Below, piece by piece: positions 51,166 to 59,378 of a stretch of 64,000 nucleotides of DNA. This stretch comes from Streptomyces olivochromogenes (lineage in GTDB: Bacteria; Actinomycetota; Actinomycetes; Streptomycetales; Streptomycetaceae): positions 1-64,000 of the forward strand of contig NZ_KQ948480.1 of assembly GCF_001514115.1 (NCBI RefSeq), in the 5' to 3' direction. Within the stretch, counting starts at the first letter, position 1, and each line of letters starts with the position of its first letter. The translations under genes were made by a program, and so were the position numbers. The notes below the pieces were generated by a model. It did no database searches. It had not been told where the DNA came from and saw nothing but the letters and a program-made list of their open reading frames with translations.

Positions 51166-51379
51166 CCCAACCCCTCAGTGATCTTCTTCCTCTGGAGACG
51201 AGCGTATCCGGGGACCGCGATCATCGGCGCCGCGCTACCTGCGCCAGCCCCGACGGATCGTGGCTCGACTCGGTGCATCGGACCTCGCGTCATCGCCCTG
51301 GAAAACACCCACCGCGGAACGCCGTCCTCGGTGTGCGCGGTGTCGATGCCGAGGGGATGGCCGTGCGGCGTGCGACGGC

Positions 51380-51480
51380 GCCGTGCGGCGTACGACGGTG
51401 CGCTCGGACAGGCCCAGGCGGCGTGACCACCTAGCGCCAGGAGGCGCGCGGCGAGGTGTGAAGAGCAGCTGGCAGCCGCG
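51380..51480 (-). pseudogene. Second degenerate AsnC HTH fragment
   Basis: The minus strand reads TSPRASWR then, one frame over, RRLGLSERTVVRRT, nearly the same as the first HTH of the neighbouring AsnC gene. It is broken by a stop and a frameshift and looks like what is left of a duplicated regulator. The rest of the 548-bp gap (51166-51713) shows no gene. Confidence 0.55.
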
Positions 51481-51713
51481 ATCCCCGACGGTTCGTCTCG
51501 TCGAGTGATTGGCGCATGATCAGTCTGATGAGCCGCAGTCGTGGCGTAGTTTCTGCGTTCACGGCTCGAAAATGTATGTGAATCGGCTGAGAGTCCGTAG
51601 AACGGTCTTGTCGGCGGACGTGGTGGACGATCTTCGGCCGGGCGCGGACCCGGCCCCCCCTGCGGCCCCTGACGCGCCCTCAATGACGACTTTCAGATGG
51701 TGGGGAGAAGACC

Positions 51714-53333
51714 ATGACTGATCACGGAGCCGATCTGGTGATCCGGGCCGACGCGGTGCACACACTGGTGCCCGGCCAGGCTCCGCAGCGGGCGCTGGCC
51801 GTGCGGGGCGACCGCATCGCGGCCTTGTCCTCCGACCGGAACGGACTCGACCACTGGGTGACCGCCCGCACCACGGTCCACGACCTGCCCGGTGCCACGG
51901 TGCTGCCGGCGTTCGACGACACCCACACCCACCTGATCTACGCCGCGCTCGGCGCGTACGACGTTCCCGTGCACAAGGCGCGCACGATCCCCGAGTTCCT
52001 GGACCTGATCCGGCAGCGGGCCGAGCTGACCCCCGAGGGGGAGTGGATCCGCACCACCACGAACTGGCAGGAACTCAACCTGGCCGAGCGCCGCATGCCC
52101 ACCGCGGCCGAACTCGACCGGGCCACCGACCGGCACCCGGTCCTGGTCAAGCGCGGCGGCCACAACGACGTCGTCAACACCTACGCGCTGCGGCTGGCTG
52201 GCATCACCGAGGACACCCCCGCACCGCCCGGCGGTGTGATCGGCCGCGACGCGGACGGCAGGCTCGACGGTCGGCTGATCGACAACGCCCTGGGCCTGGT
52301 GGAGCGCCTGGTTCCGGCGCCGGACCGGTCCCAGCGGATCGACGGGTTGCGCCTGGCCACCAGCCAGTACGCCGCCACCGGCATCGGCAGCGTGCGCGAC
52401 TGCGCGGTCACCCTCGAGGACTACAAGGTGCTCCTCGCCGCCCGCGAGTCGGGGGCGCTGAGCACCCGGGTGCGGGCCCTGATCTCCGCGCTCGGCCTGA
52501 CCAGCGCGGCCCAGGTGGAGGACCTGCTCGACGCCATGGAGGACTGGCGCTACGGCTCCGACCCGTGGCTTCGGGTATGGGGAGTGAAGTTCGGGCTCGA
52601 CGGCGGGCTGGAGGCCGGGGCCACCGAAGAGCCGTACGCCTGCGACCACTCCTTCTCCGGCACGCTGACCTGGGAGCCCGACGCCCTGGTCGAGGCGGTC
52701 GAGGCCGTGGTCCGCCGCGGCTGGCGCGTCGGCACGCACGCCTACGGCGATCGCGCGGTCCGCATCCTCCTGGACGTCTATGAACGCGTCCTGGCACGTA
52801 ACCCAGGCCTGGCCGCCGGCACCCTGGTGATGGAGCACGGCGGCCTGGCCGGCCCCGAACAGCGCGCCCGGGCCGTCGACCTGGGTATCCCCGTGACCAT
52901 CCAGCAGCCGCTGCTCCACGACACCGCTGAGGTGGAGGAGGGCTTCTGGGGCCCGGAACGCGTCGCCCGGCTTTTCCCGGCCCGCGGCTGGATCGACCTC
53001 GGCGCCCAGGTCAGCGCCGGATCCGACTTCCCCGTCGGCCAGTTCGGCGCCATGCGCTCCGTCTGGGGCATGACCACCCGGCAGACCGTCATCGGCGTCA
53101 AGGGCCCCGAGCACGCCATCACCTACCAGGAAGCCCTCGCCCTGCACACCACCAACGCCGCCCGCCTGTGCGGCGAGGAGAGCCTGCGCGGCACTCTCAC
53201 CCCGGGCCGCTTCGCCGACCTCACCGTCTGGGACCAGGACCCCGCCCACTGCCCCAGCGGCGCCCTGCGCGATCTCAACCCCACCCACACCATCGTCGGC
53301 GGCCTCCTCGTCACACCCGCCGATGCCCGCTAG
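51714..53333 (+). CDS. Amidohydrolase, YtcJ-like (Amidohydrolase_3)
   Basis: A 539-aa metal-dependent hydrolase. The N-terminal cap starts DHGADLVIRADAVHTLVPGQ; the metal motif is PAFDDTHTHLI (HxH), followed by VWGVKFGLDGGLEAG (the Lys that may bridge metals), RVGTHAYGDRAVRILLDVYE (His), VMEHGGLAG (His) and VSAGSDFPVGQFGAM (Asp). Relatives hydrolyse amides or imides, often from aromatic or cyclic substrates. It is divergent from the two-domain AsnC regulator, which suggests amino-acid-derived control. A perfect hairpin follows the stop. Confidence 0.9.
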   Translation: MTDHGADLVIRADAVHTLVPGQAPQRALAVRGDRIAALSSDRNGLDHWVTARTTVHDLPGATVLPAFDDTHTHLIYAALGAYDVPVHKARTIPEFLDLIRQRAELTPEGEWIRTTTNWQELNLAERRMPTAAELDRATDRHPVLVKRGGHNDVVNTYALRLAGITEDTPAPPGGVIGRDADGRLDGRLIDNALGLVERLVPAPDRSQRIDGLRLATSQYAATGIGSVRDCAVTLEDYKVLLAARESGALSTRVRALISALGLTSAAQVEDLLDAMEDWRYGSDPWLRVWGVKFGLDGGLEAGATEEPYACDHSFSGTLTWEPDALVEAVEAVVRRGWRVGTHAYGDRAVRILLDVYERVLARNPGLAAGTLVMEHGGLAGPEQRARAVDLGIPVTIQQPLLHDTAEVEEGFWGPERVARLFPARGWIDLGAQVSAGSDFPVGQFGAMRSVWGMTTRQTVIGVKGPEHAITYQEALALHTTNAARLCGEESLRGTLTPGRFADLTVWDQDPAHCPSGALRDLNPTHTIVGGLLVTPADAR

Positions 53334-53358
53334 GAGACCGCGCCGCAGAGTGAAGAAA

Positions 53359-53409
53359 CGCGCGACTCGCCCGGCACGCAGCAACCACAGCGACCGGGCG
53401 AGTCGCGCG
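53359..53409 (+). terminator. Terminator after amidohydrolase
   Basis: Perfect 16-bp arms CGCGCGACTCGCCCGG (53359-53374) and CCGGGCGAGTCGCGCG (53394-53409) around a 19-nt loop, starting 25 nt after the stop. A strong GC hairpin without a U-tract. Confidence 0.8.
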
Positions 53410-53576
53410 GACAGGTGCGCACATGGAGCACGAACCTCGCCTGACTCAACCCGTGGCCGTACGACTGGTGGGACGCGCCGTGCCTGGAAAGCGGCCACCC
53501 ATACCGTCGAGGCGGACAACGGCGATCGGTACTCGGTGTGGACGGCCACGCGATGACCGCCCGCCTCCAGATCGCC

Positions 53577-53597
53577 GCCGGGCAAGTTCTGCCCGGC
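53577..53597. terminator. Second short hairpin
   Basis: Perfect 8-bp arms GCCGGGCA and TGCCCGGC with a 5-nt loop. It lies in the 530-bp stretch between the amidohydrolase and the toxin-antitoxin pair, where I see no other gene. Confidence 0.5.
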
Positions 53598-53838
53598 ATC
53601 CCGGCCTGACCTGCCCACTGGACCCGGCTCGCCGTCCGCCCCTTGGTCCCCGGGCGCTGGGTCCGTCGCTCCCCGCTCTCCCAGGTGGACCGCGCCGCGC
53701 ACGGAGCTGGGTCCAACTGGGTCCGAGGACCTGTGACACCGATCAGTTGTGTCATCGGTGTCATCTGTGGCATCGGCGCCACGGCCCGAGGTGGGAAGGT
53801 GCCTCGTCCGGGTTCGGATTCGTCGTACCCATCCCCGC

Positions 53839-53858
53839 GCTGTACGCCTTGCTGTACG
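53839..53858. promoter_or_regulatory. Direct repeats before the antitoxin gene
   Basis: GCTGTACG occurs at 53839-53846 and 53851-53858, 12 bp apart, ending 8 bp before the antitoxin ATG. Closely spaced direct repeats are a usual operator for ribbon-helix-helix antitoxins, which repress their own operon. Confidence 0.5.
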
Positions 53859-53866
53859 GTCGGAAC

Positions 53867-54118
53867 ATGTCGAAGTCAGTGACGATCCGGGTCCCCGAAG
53901 AACTCCACGCGCAGTTGCAGGAGCGGGCGGAAGCCGAGGGCACCACGGTCACCGCGCTCATCACCGAGGCCGCGCACAACGCGGTCCGCGATCCCCGCCT
54001 GGACAGCGCCGCCGACGTCTTCCGCGCGTTCGTCGCCGACAACGCGGCCGCGTTCGACGCGGCGTTTCCCGACGACGCTCCCGCCCGGCTGGACGCCTCT
54101 GGACGGGCTGCTGCCTGA
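53867..54118 (+). CDS. Ribbon-helix-helix antitoxin
   Basis: An 83-aa protein. The N-terminus (SKSVTIRVPEELHAQLQERA, then EAEGTTVTALITEAAHNAV) is a classic Arc/CopG fold: a beta-strand followed by two helices. The C-terminal acidic tail (FRAFVADNAAAFDAAFPDDA) would wrap the toxin. The ATG at 53867 fits the fold exactly. The toxin gene starts 2 nt after its stop. It should bind the toxin and the operon's own promoter. Confidence 0.85.
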   Translation: MSKSVTIRVPEELHAQLQERAEAEGTTVTALITEAAHNAVRDPRLDSAADVFRAFVADNAAAFDAAFPDDAPARLDASGRAAA

Positions 54119-54120
54119 CC

Positions 54121-54492
54121 ATGGAGCTCCACATCGACATCCGCTGGCTGCTGGAACGTCAGTCGGAAGTGCTGCCCAAGCACCCCTCGGTCCACGACTT
54201 CTCCAACCTCGTGGCCGCCGTCGCGCGCCACCGGGTCAACACCCCCCAGGTCGGCGTCGCCGTCGACAACGCCTGGCGAGCGGCGGCCCTGATGCACGCG
54301 ATCATCCGACTGCGCCCCCTCCCGGCCCGCAATGCCTTGTACGGTGCCGCGATCGTCACGGCGTACATGGGCGCCGCGGGCGAGGCTGTCGACCCGCCGT
54401 ACGGTGCGCTGATTGACCTCGCCCGCGACATCGACGCCGGCCGCGCCGACGGGTACGACGCGGCCGACCGCATCCGCTCCTGGCGCATCTGA
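54121..54492 (+). CDS. Fic/Doc-like toxin with degenerate active-site motif
   Basis: A 123-aa all-helical protein: MELHIDIRWLLERQSEVLPK, VHDFSNLVAAVARHRVNTPQ, then RPLPARNALYGAAIVTAYM and the end YDAADRIRSWRI. The segment RPLPARNALYG occupies the place of the Fic/Doc motif HPFxxGNxR. His, Phe, Gly and the final Arg are all changed; Pro and Asn remain. It is encoded 2 nt after an RHH antitoxin, the usual order for such pairs. Either it has another activity, or it is a binding-only relative. Confidence 0.75.
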   Translation: MELHIDIRWLLERQSEVLPKHPSVHDFSNLVAAVARHRVNTPQVGVAVDNAWRAAALMHAIIRLRPLPARNALYGAAIVTAYMGAAGEAVDPPYGALIDLARDIDAGRADGYDAADRIRSWRI

Positions 54493-54580
54493 GCTCACCC
54501 CATATGAGGCGCCTGGTGCAGCGCGGTGTCCTGCAGGGTGCGGTTTTGGGCGTCGGAGAGTGATGACACTCGGGGCTGTC

Positions 54581-54628
54581 GGCCAGTCGGCCAGTCGGCC
54601 AGTCGGCCAGTCGGCCAGTCGGTCAGTC
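54581..54628. repeat. Tandem octamer repeat
   Basis: Five exact copies of GGCCAGTC followed by one variant (GGTCAGTC), between the toxin gene and the terminator at 54661. Not in a gene. Repeats of 8 bp slip easily, so length differences between strains are expected. Confidence 0.9.
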
Positions 54629-54660
54629 GACGCAAGGGCGCTGCATGGGAGCCGCATGAG

Positions 54661-54698
54661 CAAAGGGCGGTCATCCTCTCGGGGGTGACCGCCCTTTG
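54661..54698 (+). terminator. Strong terminator after the toxin-antitoxin operon
   Basis: Perfect 13-bp arms CAAAGGGCGGTCA (54661-54673) and TGACCGCCCTTTG (54686-54698), followed by a T-rich stretch (TGTTG). It lies 170 bp after the toxin and 135 bp before the lipoprotein gene. Confidence 0.85.
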
Positions 54699-54833
54699 TG
54701 TTGTTCGGGTGTCCTTTCGAGTGATCACGCCGTTTCCCTGGCGGGGCCGATCGGTGCCGGCCTTCGGGTGTGCCACGTTGAGGTTGAGCCCAGCCCAGCC
54801 CAGCCGGACCGACGGGAGCAGAGGACCGACGCC

Positions 54834-55478
54834 ATGACGTCTGCGATCACCCGAAGCCTTGCCGTGACAGCGATGATCGCCGCGCTGGCCGCGACAACGG
54901 GGTGCAAGGACGAGGACGGGCAGCCGACACCTCAGCCGACGGGGACCACCGCGACCGGGTCGGTACAGAGCACTGCGTCCGACGGCGACCCCGAGCTGGG
55001 CAGAGTCGACGTCGGCGACGGCTCGGACGAAGGACGTACAGTGCCGGCGATGCATGTCCCGACCGCGAACGTGGGCGAGCCGGCCGGCGGCAGGGTGGAC
55101 TTCGTCAACACCGGCCATGTGCCGACGACGTTGCAGCAGTTCGACGCCGCCACCGATAGCGGTGAGACCTCGATCACCGCGAACGGCTGCGAGAACGTCG
55201 AGCTGCAGCCCGGCGAGAATTGCCAGGTCGCGCTCTCGCACACCGCTGAGGAGCCGGGACGGTTCAGCGTGACTCTGACGGCCGTGACCTCCCAAGGAGG
55301 GACGCTCACCGTGACTCTCTCCGGGGAGGCGGTGGGAGCGTCCAAGACGACGACGGCCACGACCGAGGAGCCGACCAGCGAGCCCCCATCGCCCACTGCC
55401 ACCGGCACGGAGTCGACGCCGACTCCCGACGTCACGGACACACCGACACCGACACCGACCGGGAGCGGAGTCTCCTGA
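54834..55478 (+). CDS. Secreted lipoprotein with Ig-like domain and Thr/Pro-rich tail
   Basis: A 214-aa lipoprotein. The signal (TSAITRSLAVTAMIAALAAT, then TGC) ends in a lipobox-like TTGC. The mature part has a Ser/Thr/Asp-rich start, one beta-sandwich domain (VGEPAGGRVDFVNTGHVPTT, then CENVELQPGENCQVALSHTA with two Cys, and RFSVTLTAVTSQGGTLTVTL), like the domain-of-choice for ASPM/Hydin-type Ig repeats, and a 40-residue Thr/Pro tail. Function unknown; possibly cell-wall spanning. Confidence 0.75.
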   Translation: MTSAITRSLAVTAMIAALAATTGCKDEDGQPTPQPTGTTATGSVQSTASDGDPELGRVDVGDGSDEGRTVPAMHVPTANVGEPAGGRVDFVNTGHVPTTLQQFDAATDSGETSITANGCENVELQPGENCQVALSHTAEEPGRFSVTLTAVTSQGGTLTVTLSGEAVGASKTTTATTEEPTSEPPSPTATGTESTPTPDVTDTPTPTPTGSGVS

Positions 55479-55559
55479 CGCGTCGGGCGCTTCGCCGGGG
55501 CAGGCCGGTGACGCACGGCCTGGTCGACACCCCGAGCCCTTGGCTCAGCTCCACAGCCT

Positions 55560-56486
55560 CTAGCTCAGCTCCACCCGCACGGTGTCGTCGTCGGGGAGGA
55601 CCACGACCTTGGTGCTGTTGTAGTCCGCGGTCTTGGAGACCAGGTAGTAGCGGCTCGGCGACTTCGCGATCAGCCGGAAGCCGCTGTACTGGTAGCGGTA
55701 CGGACCGGCTCTGTCGCCCAGGTCCTTGTATCTGATGTCCCGCGCGTGGTGCTGGAGGATCACACGTGAGTGGACCACTACGTGCTGACTCTTCCGGTAG
55801 TGGTCCTGAGCGGCCGCGACGGCGTTGCTCACGCCCGCCATCGACGCGTAGCGGGCCATGGTGAAGAAGAGTGTCATCGTCAGTAGCCCGAGGAGCAGGG
55901 CTCCCCCCGACTGCCATAGCCGGTCCCCGGTGCGGCCGGGCCGGTCGTGTGTCCCTCCGTCGTGGGTGAGGCGCAGTTGTACGGCGAAGAAGGCCAAGGT
56001 TGCGCCCAGTGCCACCAGCATCGCAGGCACGAACTGGGCGGCCCAGCCGCCCGGAAGCGTAGGGAGAATCTTCTCCCAGAAGAAGACCGGGAAGCCCAGC
56101 AGCAACAGGGCAAGGCCCGAGCCCAGCAGCCAGAGGATCACCTTGCTGCGACGGGCCGCATGCCGTGGCCCGCTGAGCGACTGTCCCACCCAGCCGAGCA
56201 CCAGTAACACGATGAGCCCACACACGAGCAGGAACCACAGCGGCAGGAAGATGGCGTCAGGGCTCTTGGCCAGCATGGCTTGCACGGAGAACTGCAGATC
56301 TTCGGGGATCACCCCGAGTGCGGTGTAGTACGCGCGCTGGTAGACGTTGCCAAAGTAGTACAGCAGCCCGATGGCCACAGTCCCGGGCGCCGCGATGTAT
56401 GCAGCCTTGTCCAGAAACGCGGACTTCGGCGGCCGTGGGGGAGGCTCGGTTGCAGACCTGGGCGGCGGCTCCTCGGGCGCGGGCAT
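55560..56486 (-). CDS. Integral membrane protein of unknown function
   Basis: A 308-aa protein with a Pro-rich cytoplasmic N-terminus (PAPEEPPPRSATEPPPRPPK) and five predicted helices (around YIAAPGTVAIGLLYYFGNVY, LPLWFLLVCGLIVLLVLGWV, VILWLLGSGLALLLLGFPVF, FVPAMLVALGATLAFFAVQL and GGALLLGLLTMTLFFTMARY), then a 95-residue C-terminal domain (HVVVHSRVILQHHARDIRYK, then YYLVSKTADYNSTKVVVLPD). No family recognised. The start at 56486 is one of two ATG options (the other at 56591); neither has a good ribosome site. Confidence 0.7.
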   Translation of the reverse strand: MPAPEEPPPRSATEPPPRPPKSAFLDKAAYIAAPGTVAIGLLYYFGNVYQRAYYTALGVIPEDLQFSVQAMLAKSPDAIFLPLWFLLVCGLIVLLVLGWVGQSLSGPRHAARRSKVILWLLGSGLALLLLGFPVFFWEKILPTLPGGWAAQFVPAMLVALGATLAFFAVQLRLTHDGGTHDRPGRTGDRLWQSGGALLLGLLTMTLFFTMARYASMAGVSNAVAAAQDHYRKSQHVVVHSRVILQHHARDIRYKDLGDRAGPYRYQYSGFRLIAKSPSRYYLVSKTADYNSTKVVVLPDDDTVRVELS

Positions 56487-56692
56487 GGCACCAGTCTGTT
56501 CGTCGGTTGCCCCGCCCGCACGTGAGGCGAGTCCGGTCGAATGACCATGCGCGTAAGCCGTGCCGTTGCAGGCAGCGCGTTCGTTCGGCATGGCCTATCG
56601 GGTATGACGGACCCTGTCTTCACAGGCAGGGGAGCGAAGCTGCCTATGCCCTGATCGTGATCGGGGCCCGCACCCCTGCGTACCCTGTCTCC
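56487..56692. promoter_or_regulatory. Divergent spacer before GlxA-type regulator
   Basis: A 206-bp region between the membrane protein and the regulator. TACCCT at 56681-56686 sits only 6 nt before the GTG at 56693 and could be a -10 box, which would make the regulator mRNA leaderless. Confidence 0.35.
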
Positions 56693-57649
56693 GTGTCAGC
56701 CTCTCGCCTGCGTCGCGTCGCCGTTCTTGTGCTGGAGGGTGCGAAGCCGCTCGATGTCGGAATCCCCGCGCAGGTGTTCACCACGCGCGCGAGCATGCCG
56801 TACGAGGTGCGGCTGTGCGGCGCGGCACCTGGTCTCGTGACCGGTGGCGACGGCCTCTCGTACCACGTCGCCCATGGCCTTGACGCACTTGCATGGGCCG
56901 ACATCGTGTTCATCCCCGGCTATCGGTTCCCGGACCGTGACGATCCGCCTCAAGCCGTCGTCGACGCGCTGATCGCTGCCCACGACCGGGGCGCGCGGCT
57001 CGCCGCCATCTCGACGGGCGCCTTCGCGCTTGCCGCGACGGGCCTGCTCGACGGCAGGCGTGCCACGACGCACTGGCACTACTCACGGGCGCTGGTGGCG
57101 AAGCATCCGCTCGTCGAGGTCGACGAGAACGTTCTGTTCGTCGACGAGGGCAGCGTGCTGACGTCGGCCGGCGCCGCCTCGGGCATCGACCTGTGCCTGC
57201 ACATTCTGCGCGGAGACCTCGGGGTGGCCGCGTCGAACCACGCGGCCCGGCGATTGGTCGCGGCCCCCTACCGAAGTGGCGGTCAGGCGCAGTATGTGCC
57301 GCGCAGCGTGCCGGAGCCACTCGGTGAGCGGTTCGCCCAAACTCGCGAGTGGGCGCTGCACCGGCTCGACGAGCCCCTCACCCTCGAGGTGCTGGCGCAG
57401 CAGGCAGCGGTCTCGCCGCGCACGTTCTCGCGGCGCTTCGTGGCGGAGACCGGGTACACGCCGATGCAGTGGGTCATGCGAGCCCGCATCGACATGGCCC
57501 GCGAGCTGCTCGAGCGTTCGCAGCGCAGCGTCGAGCGGATCGCCGCAGATGTCGGTCTCGGCACCGGTGCGAATCTGCGGCTGCACTTCCATCGCATCCT
57601 CGGCACCACGCCGAGCGAGTACCGGCGCACCTTCGCCCAGGGCGAGTAG
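56693..57649 (+). CDS. GlxA-type regulator (DJ-1/PfpI domain with AraC HTH)
   Basis: A 318-aa transcription factor. The DJ-1/PfpI-like half has LRRVAVLVLEGAKPLDVGIP and ADIVFIPGYRFPD; the nucleophile-elbow position reads AISTGAFAL (Ser instead of Cys). The AraC HTH follows (LTLEVLAQQAAVSPRTFSRR, then IAADVGLGTGANLRLHFHRI, GTTPSEYRRTF). Directly followed, 111 bp downstream on the same strand, by a GAPDH gene, which is probably its target. The Ser for Cys exchange may change what it senses. Confidence 0.88.
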   Translation: MSASRLRRVAVLVLEGAKPLDVGIPAQVFTTRASMPYEVRLCGAAPGLVTGGDGLSYHVAHGLDALAWADIVFIPGYRFPDRDDPPQAVVDALIAAHDRGARLAAISTGAFALAATGLLDGRRATTHWHYSRALVAKHPLVEVDENVLFVDEGSVLTSAGAASGIDLCLHILRGDLGVAASNHAARRLVAAPYRSGGQAQYVPRSVPEPLGERFAQTREWALHRLDEPLTLEVLAQQAAVSPRTFSRRFVAETGYTPMQWVMRARIDMARELLERSQRSVERIAADVGLGTGANLRLHFHRILGTTPSEYRRTFAQGE

Positions 57650-57760
57650 TCCCGTCACCGGCGCACCTGGCGCGATCCTTTTGAACCATGGCGATCCCGC
57701 CACTGTCACCGGTGGGGTGCCGCGAGCGAGCCTTGGTGGCGAACCGAAGGGACAGCACTT

Positions 57761-58759
57761 ATGACTCGCATCGCCATCAACGGATTCGGCCGCATCGGAC
57801 GCAACGTGCTGCGCGCACTGCTCGAACGCGACAGCACCCTCGAGGTCGCCGCCGTCAACGACCTCACGGAGCCCGCCGCCCTCGCGCGACTGCTCGCCTA
57901 CGACACTACGGCCGGCCGGCTCGGTCGCCCGGTGACCGTCGACGGGGACGCCCTCGTCGTCGACGGCCGTCGCATCAAGGTGCTCGCCGAGCGTGAACCG
58001 GCGCAGCTGCCGTGGGCCGAACTCGGTGTCGACATCGTCCTCGAAGCGACCGGCCGTTTCACGTCGGCCGAGGCTGCCCGCGCCCACCTCGCTGCGGGCG
58101 CGAAGAAGGTGCTGGTCAGTGCGCCGTCGGACGGCGCTGATGTCACGCTGGCGTTCGGGGTCAACAGCGACACGTACGACCCGACCCTGCACACGATCGT
58201 CTCGAACGCCTCGTGCACGACCAACGCGCTCGCACCGCTGGCCGCGGTACTCGACGAGCTCGCCGGCATTGAGCACGGCTTCATGACGACGGTGCACGCC
58301 TACACGCAGGAGCAGAACCTGCTGGATGGTCCGCACCGCGACGCCCGTCGCGCCCGAGCTGCCGCCGTCAACATCGTGCCGACCACGACGGGCGCCGCCA
58401 AGGCGATCGGCCTCGTGCTGCCGAACCTGGCAGGCAAGCTGTCGGGCGACTCGATCCGTGTGCCGGTTCCGGTGGGCTCGATTGTCGAGCTCAACACGAC
58501 CGTCACTCGTGACGTGACGCGCGACGACGTGCTGGCCGCGTACCGCACCGCGGCGGATGGGCCGCTCGCCGGCATCCTCGAGTACTCGGACTTCCCGCTC
58601 GTGTCCTCCGACATCACGGGCAATCCGGCCTCGTCGATCTTCGACTCGGCCCTCACCAGGGTTGATGGCCGGCACGTGAAGGTGGTCGCCTGGTACGACA
58701 ACGAGTGGGGCTTCTCGAACCGCGTGATCGACACACTCGAGCTCCTCGCCACCCGCTGA
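57761..58759 (+). CDS. gap: Glyceraldehyde-3-phosphate dehydrogenase (stand-alone copy)
   Basis: A 332-aa type I GAPDH that oxidises glyceraldehyde 3-phosphate to 1,3-bisphosphoglycerate with NAD. The NAD-binding start INGFGRIGRNVLRALLE, catalytic Cys in SNASCTTNALAPL (about residue 151), catalytic His in TTVHAYTQEQ, and the C-terminal VVAWYDNEWGFSNRVIDTLE are all intact. The glycolytic partners pgk and tpi are not adjacent. Its neighbours are a GlxA-type regulator upstream and a dead biotin-carrier fragment downstream. AAGGGA precedes the ATG by 8 nt. As a regulated extra copy it might serve as a resistant target of a GAPDH inhibitor or a stress form. Confidence 0.95.
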   Translation: MTRIAINGFGRIGRNVLRALLERDSTLEVAAVNDLTEPAALARLLAYDTTAGRLGRPVTVDGDALVVDGRRIKVLAEREPAQLPWAELGVDIVLEATGRFTSAEAARAHLAAGAKKVLVSAPSDGADVTLAFGVNSDTYDPTLHTIVSNASCTTNALAPLAAVLDELAGIEHGFMTTVHAYTQEQNLLDGPHRDARRARAAAVNIVPTTTGAAKAIGLVLPNLAGKLSGDSIRVPVPVGSIVELNTTVTRDVTRDDVLAAYRTAADGPLAGILEYSDFPLVSSDITGNPASSIFDSALTRVDGRHVKVVAWYDNEWGFSNRVIDTLELLATR

Positions 58760-58789
58760 CCCGAGGGTGTCGGGCCACTGAGGGACTGG

Positions 58790-59175
58790 GCCCTCCTCGA
58801 CCGCGACCTTGACGATCGTGCCCTGCATGGGCGAGGCGAGGGTGTCCCCGGAGGCGACCGGGCCGGACTTCTTGGCCGCGCGGCGCTTCGGCTTGGCGCC
58901 GGCCGCGAGGCCGGTGCGGGCCAGGGACATGCCCAGCGAGGACGGCAGCGAGACCTCGAGGCGCTTGCCGCCGACCTCGACGACAACCGTCTCGCGGCCC
59001 GGCTCCTCGTCGGTGTCCGTGTCCGCGGGGGCCGTGAACGCGGGGATCTCGTGACGAACTCGGTCTCGATCCAGCGGGTGTGGACCGTGAACGGGTCGGC
59101 GGAACCGGTCAGTTCGGGGGCGAAGTCCGGGTCCTGGACCACCGCGCGATGGCAGCCCGCCGCACGCAAGCCCAC
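58790..59175 (-). pseudogene. Fragment of an acyl-CoA carboxylase biotin-carrier subunit
   Basis: The minus strand encodes VVQDPDFAPELTGSADPFTV and HTRWIETEFV, then after a 1-nt shift EIPAFTAPADTDTDEEPGRE, VVVEVGGKRLEVSLPSSLGM and SGDTLASPMQGTIVKVAVEE. This is the segment between biotin carboxylase and the biotinyl domain of an AccA-type alpha chain. It stops at VEEG, before the AMKM biotinylation site, and joins the 3' flank of the GAPDH gene. It cannot carry biotin. Confidence 0.75.
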
Positions 59176-59378
59176 TACGGCTTGATGCAGCCACTGCGCC
59201 TCGAGGAGGCGCTCGGGCCCCTTTGCCGTGGGTGCGCGGCCGGGTCCGGCGTCTCGGCGGGGCCGCGCGGTCGAGGGGGTTCCGCGTCGGGCGCCGACAG
59301 CGAGGCCGATCGGCTGACCGTCTTCGAGCCGCTCAGCGATCGTCGACCGCTCGTCGAAAGGCGACTTCTGCCGAAGGT

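Noticed and set aside
48412..51426. 1004-codon open frame on the plus strand
   Set aside because: It runs through the MFS end, the broken esterase and antisense to the AsnC gene; only the short esterase part has real similarity.
51693..53702. 669-codon open frame on the minus strand
   Set aside because: It is the complement of the amidohydrolase gene, with typical shadow composition.
54581..54628. CRISPR array
   Set aside because: The octamers are contiguous without spacers and no cas gene is near.
57083..59194. 703-codon open frame on the minus strand
   Set aside because: Only its first part (58790-59175) is a real remnant; the rest is antisense to GAPDH and the GlxA-type regulator.
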